Source: Actimicrobium sp. CCC2.4
Lineage (GTDB): Bacteria; Pseudomonadota; Gammaproteobacteria; Burkholderiales; Burkholderiaceae_D
Assembly (NCBI RefSeq): GCF_034347385.1
Contig: NZ_CP133777.1
Span: 806,001-870,000 of the forward strand
Length of the DNA stretch: 64,000 nt
Reading direction: 5' to 3'
Of the stretch, positions 58,440-64,000 are shown piece after piece. The notes beneath the pieces are model-generated. The model searched no databases. It was not told where the DNA came from and saw only the letters and a program-made list of their open reading frames with translations. Each line of letters starts with the position of its first letter. The stretch's first letter is position 1. The position numbers and the translations under genes were made by a program.

Positions 58440-58474
58440 AAACCGCCCGTGTATGGTCACGGGCGGTTTTTTTT
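58440..58474 (+). terminator. Rho-independent terminator just before ubiJ
   Basis: AAACCGCCCGTG pairs with CACGGGCGGTTT (12 bp) around a TATGGT loop, followed by eight Ts. It ends only eight bases before the ubiJ ATG, so it may act as an attenuator of the ubiJ-ubiB transcript. Confidence 0.9.
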
Positions 58475-58481
58475 ATTGACG

Positions 58482-59072
58482 ATGACACTCTCTCCTCTCC
58501 CCCTAGTTGCACCCGCCGCCATCAATCACTTGCTCGCGCCCGAGCAGTGGGCGCGTACCCGTCTGATGGCGCATGCCGGCAAGACCGCCTGCTTTGACCT
58601 CGGCCTGTTCGCGCTGGCCTTGCAGATCGAACCGGATGGCTATGTCAGCGCCGCTGCCGACGGAGTCACTGCCAGCGTGACGATCCGTATCAAGCCGGCC
58701 GACCTGCCGTTGATCCTGGCCAACCGCAGTCGCGCTTTTTCGTATGTGGTCATCGATGGCGATGCCGATCTGGCTAACACGATTTCACAACTGAGCCAGT
58801 CGCTGCATTGGGAGGCGGAAGCCGATCTGAGCCGCGTAGTCGGCGATCTCGCTGCGGTACGGCTGGTGGCCGGGGCGAAGTCGCTGATGCAAACCGTCAG
58901 CAGCACCCATCAAAAACTGGCCGAAACCACCGCCGAATATTTTCTGGAAGAGAACCCGATGTTGAAGCGCCCGCAAGCCGTCCGTGAATTTGCCACCGAT
59001 GTCGCACGCCTGCGCGACGATGTCGAACGCATGGCCAAGCGCATCGCGCGCCTGAAAGGTCGCACGCAATGA
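58482..59072 (+). CDS. ubiJ: Ubiquinone biosynthesis accessory factor UbiJ (SCP2 domain)
   Basis: 196 residues. An SCP2-like lipid-binding fold covers about 1-105 ([36 protein letters not shown]), followed by a helical C-terminus. UbiJ holds hydrophobic intermediates for the Ubi complex in E. coli, where the order is ubiE-ubiJ-ubiB. The ATG has no Shine-Dalgarno sequence because the terminator occupies that position. Overlaps ubiB by four bases. Confidence 0.9.
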   Translation: MTLSPLPLVAPAAINHLLAPEQWARTRLMAHAGKTACFDLGLFALALQIEPDGYVSAAADGVTASVTIRIKPADLPLILANRSRAFSYVVIDGDADLANTISQLSQSLHWEAEADLSRVVGDLAAVRLVAGAKSLMQTVSSTHQKLAETTAEYFLEENPMLKRPQAVREFATDVARLRDDVERMAKRIARLKGRTQ

Positions 59073-60640
59073 GTTTCAAGTTCCTGCGTGTCCTCAAGAT
59101 TGCCCGCGTCGCGATCAAGTACGGGCTCGACGACATTGCGATGTCCGGCCTGAAAATTCCACGTACTGCGAAGCTGATCGACACACTGATTTTCTGGCGT
59201 GATATTTCGGCGCCGCGCGGCGAACGGCTGCGCCGTGCACTCGAAGAACTCGGTCCGATCTTCGTCAAATTTGGCCAGGTACTGTCGACCCGGCGCGACC
59301 TGATGCCGCCCGATATCGCCGAGGAACTGACCAGCCTGCAAGACCGCGTGCCGCCGTTCGATTCCGAACTGGCGATCGCGCAAATTACCAAGTCGCTCGG
59401 TGCCCATCCGTCGGAACTGTTCGCCAGTTTTGAGCGCGTGCCGGTGGCTTCGGCCTCGATCGCGCAAGTCCATTTTGCGGTGCTCAAGGATGGTCGCGAA
59501 GTGGCCGTCAAGGTGCTGCGGCCGGGCATGAAAAAGTCGATCGACGAAGACGTCGCACTGATGCATGTCGCGGCCGGTCTGGTCGAACGCCTTTGGGCTG
59601 ACGCCAAGCGGCTCAAGCCGCGCGAAGTCGTCGGCGAGTTCGACAAGTACCTGCACGACGAACTCGACCTGATGCGCGAAGCGGCTAACGGCAGCCAGCT
59701 GCGGCGCAATTTTGCCGACTCGACGCTGCTGATGGTGCCCGAGATGATGTGGGACTACTGCTCGTCGTCGGTGATCGTGATGGAGCGCATGAAAGGCATT
59801 CCGATTTCGCAGATCGACAAGCTGGTCGCGGCCGGCGTTGACATGAAAAAGCTCTCCAGCGATGGTGTCGAAATCTTTTTTACGCAGGTATTTCGCGATG
59901 GCTTCTTTCATGCAGATATGCATCCGGGGAACATCCTGGTGTCGATCGAGCCGGCCACGCTGGGTCGCTACATCGCGCTTGATTTCGGTATCGTCGGCAC
60001 GCTCAATGACTTCGACAAGGACTACTTGTCGCAGAATTTCCTGGCGTTTTTCCGGCGTGATTACAAGCGGGTCGCCGAGGCGCATATCGAGTCCGGCTGG
60101 GCACCGCGAGAGACCCGTGTCGATGAGCTCGAAGCGGCCGTGCGCGCCTGTTGCGAACCGATCTTCGACCGGCCGCTGAAAGATATTTCGTTCGGACAGA
60201 TTCTGCTGCGGCTGTTTCAGACCTCGCGGCGCTTCAATGTCGAAGTGCAGCCGCAACTGGTGCTGCTGCAAAAGACCTTGCTCAATATCGAAGGGCTGGG
60301 TCGCCAACTCGATCCCGATCTCGACTTATGGAAAACCGCCAAGCCCTACCTGGAGCGCTGGATGGCCGAGCAGATCGGCTGGCGCGGACTGGTCGATCGC
60401 CTGAAAACCGAAGCGCCGCACTACAACAAATTGTTGCCGCAATTGCCGCGCATGATGCATCACGCGCTGGCCAGAATCGCCCAGCCCAATGACGACAACA
60501 AGACCTTGCTGGTGGCCTTGTTGGCCGAGCAGCGCCGCACCAACCGGCTGATCGGCACCGTGGTGTATTTCGCCGCCGGGCTGCTGGGCGGCTTGCTGCT
60601 GGTGCGCTTTGTCGGCCGTTGGCTGGCCTGGTCGTTTTGA
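59069..60640 (+). CDS. ubiB: Ubiquinone biosynthesis atypical kinase/ATPase UbiB
   Basis: 523 residues, ADCK/ABC1 family. Kinase-like core with the KxGQ motif in [16 protein letters not shown], an Ala-rich loop [12 protein letters not shown] replacing the usual Gly-rich loop, lysine in [21 protein letters not shown], and HADMHPGNI with the metal aspartates in [10 protein letters not shown]. Two C-terminal transmembrane segments at about 488-520 anchor it. Works with UbiJ in late ubiquinone synthesis. Confidence 0.96.
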   Translation: MSFKFLRVLKIARVAIKYGLDDIAMSGLKIPRTAKLIDTLIFWRDISAPRGERLRRALEELGPIFVKFGQVLSTRRDLMPPDIAEELTSLQDRVPPFDSELAIAQITKSLGAHPSELFASFERVPVASASIAQVHFAVLKDGREVAVKVLRPGMKKSIDEDVALMHVAAGLVERLWADAKRLKPREVVGEFDKYLHDELDLMREAANGSQLRRNFADSTLLMVPEMMWDYCSSSVIVMERMKGIPISQIDKLVAAGVDMKKLSSDGVEIFFTQVFRDGFFHADMHPGNILVSIEPATLGRYIALDFGIVGTLNDFDKDYLSQNFLAFFRRDYKRVAEAHIESGWAPRETRVDELEAAVRACCEPIFDRPLKDISFGQILLRLFQTSRRFNVEVQPQLVLLQKTLLNIEGLGRQLDPDLDLWKTAKPYLERWMAEQIGWRGLVDRLKTEAPHYNKLLPQLPRMMHHALARIAQPNDDNKTLLVALLAEQRRTNRLIGTVVYFAAGLLGGLLLVRFVGRWLAWSF

Positions 60641-61242
60641 TGACTTCGCCGCGCTTCACGGAACGGGATCCGTTGGCACCGGGCTTTTGGGACGAGCGTT
60701 TTGTGCAGCAATTCATGCCGTGGGATCAGGGCGGCGTGCCGCCGGAACTGGCGCGCTTCATCGCGCAGGCAGTAACGCCGATGAACACGCTCATTCCCGG
60801 TTGCGGCATGGGCCACGAAGTGCGGCATCTGGCGCGAGCGGGCTGGCCGGTGACGGCGATCGATTTTTCGCCGGCGGCGGTGGACGCCGCCACGCAGTTG
60901 CTGGGTGAGTTTGCCAGCCACGTGCGGCAAGCTGATTTTTTCAGCTTTGCGCCAGCGCAAGCCGTGGCGTTTATTTACGAGCGAGCATTCCTGTGTGCGA
61001 TGCCGCGCGCGCGTTGGGCGGATGTGATCGCGCAATGGGCTGCGCTACTGGCACCGGGAGCCTTGCTCGGGGGATTTTTCTTTTATGACGACGCGCCAAA
61101 AGGTCCGCCGTTCGGGGCCGACCGGGCAACGCTCGACGCGCTGATGCAGCCGCATTTTGTGTTGATCGAAGAGGCACCGGCCGAACAGTCCATCGCCGTC
61201 TTTGCCGGCAAGGAAGTCTGGCAGTTGTGGCAGCGGCGTTAG
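60640..61242 (+). CDS. TPMT-like SAM-dependent methyltransferase
   Basis: 200 residues. The Rossmann motif is LIPGCGMGHEVRHLARAGWP, followed by AIDFSPAAV; the TPMT subgroup pattern FWDERF and MPWDQGG are at the N-terminus. Thiopurine methyltransferase relatives in bacteria methylate thiols, selenite or tellurite, which would be a detoxifying role. Its start overlaps the ubiB stop codon (TGATG), so it is co-transcribed with ubiB. Confidence 0.87.
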   Translation: MTSPRFTERDPLAPGFWDERFVQQFMPWDQGGVPPELARFIAQAVTPMNTLIPGCGMGHEVRHLARAGWPVTAIDFSPAAVDAATQLLGEFASHVRQADFFSFAPAQAVAFIYERAFLCAMPRARWADVIAQWAALLAPGALLGGFFFYDDAPKGPPFGADRATLDALMQPHFVLIEEAPAEQSIAVFAGKEVWQLWQRR

Positions 61243-61256
61243 GCTATTGATGGATT

Positions 61257-61279
61257 GTTGCTCGAATCTTTCGAGCAAC
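61257..61279. other. Hairpin downstream of the methyltransferase gene
   Basis: GTTGCTCGAA pairs with TTCGAGCAAC (10 bp) around a TCT loop, followed by only three Ts. May terminate the ubiJ-ubiB-methyltransferase transcript. A TATAAT element for the next gene is at 61286. Confidence 0.55.
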
Positions 61280-61335
61280 TTTCGTTATAATCGGCGGCTT
61301 ATTTTTCGTCTCCACTTTGCGCCCAAGGATCCGCC

Positions 61336-62769
61336 ATGCACGCCCTCATCTGGTTTGTCATTCTCTACTGGGTGATCTCGGTTGGCATCGGTTTGTACGC
61401 GGCGCGCTTCGTCAAGAACTCGAAGGATTACGCGCTGGCCGGCCGCTCGCTGCCGATGTCGGTGGTCACGGCCACCGTGTTTGCCACGTGGTTTGGCTCG
61501 GAGGCGGTACTCGGGATTTCATCGACCTTCGTCAAGGAGGGTTTGCGTGGCGTGATTGCCGATCCGTTCGGTTCGTCGATGTGCCTGATCCTGGTCGGGC
61601 TGTTCTTTGCGCGTCCGCTGTACCGGATGAACCTGCTGACCATCGGCGACTTCTATCGCAACAAGTTCGGCCGCGCGGTCGAAGTCATGGTGACGATCTG
61701 CATCGTGGTGTCGTATCTCGGCTGGGTGGCCGCGCAGATCAAGGCGCTCGGGCTGGTCTTTAACGTCGTCTCGGGCGGTGCAATTTCGATGGATGCCGGC
61801 ATGATGATCGGTGCGGCCAGCGTGCTGGTCTACACGCTGATGGGCGGCATGTGGGCGGTGGCGGTGACGGACTTCTTGCAGATGATCATCATCGTGCTCG
61901 GCATGCTCTACATCGGCTGGGAAGTCTCGGCAATGGCCGGTGGCGCGTCGGTGGTGGTGGCGCATGCAGCCAATGCCGGCAAGTTCGATTTCTGGCCGGC
62001 ACCGAGCTCGCGCGAGGTGCTGTGGTTCGGCGCAGCGTGGATCACGATGATGCTCGGCTCGATCCCGCAACAGGACGTGTTCCAGCGCGTCGGCGCGTCG
62101 AAGAATGAAAAGATCGCCGGCCGTGCTTCTATCCTCGGCGGCGTCATGTACTTCTGCTTCGCCTTCATCCCGATGTTCCTGGCGTATTCGGCGACGCTGA
62201 TCGACCCGCAGATGGTGGCCGGCCTCATCGACACTGATCCGCAACTGATCCTGCCGACGCTGATCATGACCAAGGTGCCGCTGATTGCGCAGGTGATGTT
62301 TTTCGGCGCGCTGCTCTCCGCCATCAAGAGCTGCGCCAGCGCGACTCTGCTGGCACCCTCGATCACCTTCACCGAAAACATCCTGAAGGGCTTGCTGCCG
62401 GTGCAGACCGACCGGCAATTTTTGCTCGGCATGCGCTGCGTGCTGGTGGTCTTCACGGTGATCGTCACGGCCTTTGCGTTGCACAGCCAGTCAAGTATCT
62501 ACAAGATGGTCGAGAACGCCTACAAGATCACGCTGGTGGCCGCCTTCGTGCCGCTGGCGCTGGGTTTGTACTGGAAGCGCGCCACGCGGCAGGGCGCGCT
62601 GGCGTCCATCATCCTCGGCTTGTCGTCGTGGATTCTGTTCGAACTGTTCGCACCGGAAGGCTACTGGCCACCGCAGCTGGTCGGCATCGTGCTGAGCCTG
62701 GCCGGAATGCTGCTGGGGTCGCTGGTACCGCAGGTGGTGCGCGGGCATGTGGCGATTCAACGGGGTTGA
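61336..62769 (+). CDS. Sodium:solute symporter family protein
   Basis: 477-residue SSS-family transporter with about 13 hydrophobic helices. Characteristic parts are YALAGRSLPMSVVTATVFAT, NLLTIGDFYRNKFGRAVE and TLMGGMWAVAVTDFLQ. Substrates in this family include proline, pantothenate, sugars and organic acids; nothing nearby identifies this one. A TATAAT box at 61286 gives its own promoter. Confidence 0.92.
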   Translation: MHALIWFVILYWVISVGIGLYAARFVKNSKDYALAGRSLPMSVVTATVFATWFGSEAVLGISSTFVKEGLRGVIADPFGSSMCLILVGLFFARPLYRMNLLTIGDFYRNKFGRAVEVMVTICIVVSYLGWVAAQIKALGLVFNVVSGGAISMDAGMMIGAASVLVYTLMGGMWAVAVTDFLQMIIIVLGMLYIGWEVSAMAGGASVVVAHAANAGKFDFWPAPSSREVLWFGAAWITMMLGSIPQQDVFQRVGASKNEKIAGRASILGGVMYFCFAFIPMFLAYSATLIDPQMVAGLIDTDPQLILPTLIMTKVPLIAQVMFFGALLSAIKSCASATLLAPSITFTENILKGLLPVQTDRQFLLGMRCVLVVFTVIVTAFALHSQSSIYKMVENAYKITLVAAFVPLALGLYWKRATRQGALASIILGLSSWILFELFAPEGYWPPQLVGIVLSLAGMLLGSLVPQVVRGHVAIQRG

Positions 62770-62824
62770 TGCTGGAATGCCCTGTGCTGGCCGCAATCCC
62801 CTCCGGTTCCCCCCCGAAACCCTC

Positions 62825-62830
62825 TATAAT
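62825..62830 (+). promoter_or_regulatory. Candidate -10 element of fmdB-DUF502-aspS
   Basis: TATAAT preceded by a C-rich stretch with no clear -35. It lies 35 bp upstream of the fmdB-like start, at the correct distance for an operon promoter. Confidence 0.5.
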
Positions 62831-62865
62831 CCCAGCCTTTGATCGCCTTGTGCGGGGACTTTTTC

Positions 62866-63213
62866 ATGCCGATTTACGCGTACCGCTGCGAAGCGTGTGG
62901 TTTTGCCAAGGATGTACTGCAAAAGATGTCCGATCCCAAGTTGACCGATTGTCCGGAATGCGGCAAGGATACGTTCAGGAAGCAGTTGACGGCAGCCGGG
63001 TTCCAGCTCAAGGGAACAGGCTGGTATGCCACCGATTTCCGTGGCGGGGCCGGCACCACCGCAGCACCGGTCAGTCAGGCCGAGCCGGCCAAGAGCAGCG
63101 AGCCGGGGATGTCAACGTCAACGTCAACATCAACGCCGGCACCGGCAGCACCGGCTGCTGCTGCGGCACCGGCCAAATCCGATACAGGCGGTAGTACGCC
63201 GTCATCAACCTGA
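62866..63213 (+). CDS. FmdB-family zinc ribbon protein
   Basis: 115 residues. The N-terminal zinc ribbon has two CxxC knuckles, YRCEACGFAK and DCPECGKDTF. The C-terminal half (from about 60) is low-complexity Ser/Thr/Pro/Ala, including an STSTSTST run. Named after FmdB regulators, but the true role of these small proteins is unknown. First gene of the fmdB-DUF502-aspS cluster that is conserved in Burkholderiales. Confidence 0.88.
   Translation: MPIYAYRCEACGFAKDVLQKMSDPKLTDCPECGKDTFRKQLTAAGFQLKGTGWYATDFRGGAGTTAAPVSQAEPAKSSEPGMSTSTSTSTPAPAAPAAAAAPAKSDTGGSTPSST
63111..63134 (+). repeat. 6-bp microsatellite in the fmdB-like gene
   Basis: Four copies of GTCAAC, the last changed to ATCAAC, encoding alternating Ser-Thr. 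Multiples of six keep the frame. Confidence 0.8.
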
Positions 63214-63255
63214 TTGTTTGCTTCGCCACCGACGTGGCAACAAGGGCTGCTCATC

Positions 63256-63891
63256 ATGCTTCGTAAATATTTTGTCACCGGATTACTGATACTGGTCCCG
63301 CTGGCGATCACGTTATGGGTCGTCAATCTGATCATCGGCACGATGGACCAGTCGCTGTTGCTACTGCCGGCGCGCTGGCGTCCGGAAGTGCTGTTCGGTT
63401 TTGCGATTCCGGGCCTGGGCACCATCCTGACCTTGCTGATCATTTTTGTCACGGGTCTGGCCACGCGCAACTTCGTTGGCAACCACGTCGTGATCTGGTG
63501 GGAACGCCTGCTGACCCGCATCCCGGTGGTCAACTCGATCTACTCCAGCGTCAAGCAGGTGTCGGATACCTTGCTGTCGTCGTCGGGCAATGCCTTTCGC
63601 AAAGCCGTGCTGGTCGAGTACCCGCGCCGCGGCAGCTGGACCATCGCTTTCCTTACCGGCGTGCCGGGCGGCGATGTGCGCAATCATCTGGTGGGCGACT
63701 TCATCAGCATTTACGTGCCAACGACGCCGAATCCGACCTCGGGATTTTTCCTGATGGTGCCACGTGACGAGACCATCGAACTCGACATGACGGTCGACGC
63801 AGCACTCAAGTACATTGTCTCGATGGGCGTCGTCGCCCCCGAACATTTCGATAAAAAAATCATCATTGATCCTGCCAAGATCACCAGCTGA
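63256..63891 (+). CDS. DUF502 family membrane protein
   Basis: 211 residues. Two N-terminal transmembrane helices (about 7-27 and 55-78) with a short periplasmic loop, then a soluble domain. DUF502 motifs are RIPVVNSIYSSVKQVSDTLL, VLVEYPRRGSWTIAFLTG and YVPTTPNPTSGFFLMVP. Function unknown; similar to plant LCV proteins at the cell membrane. The start at 63256 avoids an unsupported upstream TTG. Confidence 0.92.
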   Translation: MLRKYFVTGLLILVPLAITLWVVNLIIGTMDQSLLLLPARWRPEVLFGFAIPGLGTILTLLIIFVTGLATRNFVGNHVVIWWERLLTRIPVVNSIYSSVKQVSDTLLSSSGNAFRKAVLVEYPRRGSWTIAFLTGVPGGDVRNHLVGDFISIYVPTTPNPTSGFFLMVPRDETIELDMTVDAALKYIVSMGVVAPEHFDKKIIIDPAKITS

Positions 63892-63925
63892 CGCCTGCGG
63901 ACGCCGGCCGGTCACGGCAGCTCAT

Positions 63926-63955
63926 CTGAACCACTGAACCACTGAAACACTGAAT
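63926..63955 (+). repeat. 8-bp tandem repeat upstream of aspS
   Basis: CTGAACCA, CTGAACCA, CTGAAACA and a partial CTGAAT. Falls in the 77-bp gap between DUF502 and aspS, 14-43 bases before the start codon. Confidence 0.8.
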
Positions 63956-63968
63956 ACGGAAACCGAAC

Positions 63969-64000
63969 ATGTCCATGCGAACCCACTACTGCGGCCTCAC
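63969..64000 (+). CDS. aspS: Aspartyl-tRNA synthetase, N-terminal fragment
   Basis: Only the first eleven codons are inside the window (MSMRTHYCGLT). The MRTxYCG start is the signature of bacterial AspS, and the gene order fmdB-DUF502-aspS is typical. Truncated by the window end, not by mutation. Confidence 0.8.
   Translation, partial: MSMRTHYCGL

Overview
The window looks like a chromosomal segment of a betaproteobacterium of the order Burkholderiales, most likely family Oxalobacteraceae. The evidence is the high GC content with strong G/C third-position bias, a Burkholderia-type trimeric porin, and gene orders typical of that order: rplM-rpsI-argC-DUF6776-bactofilin-erpA, anmK beside an M23 peptidase and tyrS, ilvA-queF, DUF3683-HIT-DUF971-ubiE-Tim44-ubiJ-ubiB, and fmdB-DUF502-aspS. 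The taxonomy is an inference from gene content. I found no rRNA, tRNA, CRISPR array, prophage or insertion sequence.

Region 1 (1-6856) is a compatible-solute island. A MarR-family regulator precedes ectABCD (ectoine and 5-hydroxyectoine synthesis), which runs into ehuBCDA (a binding-protein ABC importer of the ectoine/polar amino acid type). Synthesis and uptake appear to form one transcription unit, and no ectoine-degradation gene is visible. A perfect 7-bp-arm palindrome ahead of ectA is a candidate operator.

Region 2 (6926-10164) holds small genes: a LapA-like membrane protein, a hypothetical protein, a flavin reductase-like protein, a PagL-like lipid A deacylase and a beta-hydroxyacid dehydrogenase.

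Region 3 (10171-19243) looks like a scavenging locus for peptides or N-acylated amino acids. A DUF2891 gene and an M20 amidohydrolase overlap by a few bases and diverge from a five-gene Dpp-type ABC importer followed by an ArgE-like deacylase.

Region 4 (19454-27895) has a one-subunit molybdopterin oxidoreductase, a lipoprotein peptidase, fadD, an acyl-CoA thioesterase, an Atm1-type ABC exporter and a HypT-like LysR regulator.

Region 5 (27896-31697) is a glutamate/aspartate-type importer (gltIJKL) behind a 463-bp leader rich in palindromes.

Region 6 (31800-50943) is mostly core metabolism and housekeeping: pyrC, DUF3025, porin, coq7, an OsmC protein, rplM-rpsI, argC, bactofilin, erpA, anmK, an M23 peptidase, tyrS-dtd, a GGDEF-like protein with a degenerate signature, hprK-ptsN, queF and ilvA.

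Region 7 (51127-64000) holds a YqaA-like membrane protein, a 1331-residue FAD/Fe-S oxidoreductase, HIT and DUF971 proteins, the ubiquinone genes ubiE/ubiJ/ubiB with a Tim44-like gene inserted, a methyltransferase, a sodium:solute symporter, and fmdB-DUF502 leading into aspS, which is cut by the window end.

Most of the window is ordinary. The best leads are the ect-ehu fusion with its palindrome, the DUF2891/M20 pair, the gltI leader, the degenerate GGDEF protein, the isolated ptsN-hprK pair, and the terminator placed eight bases ahead of ubiJ.
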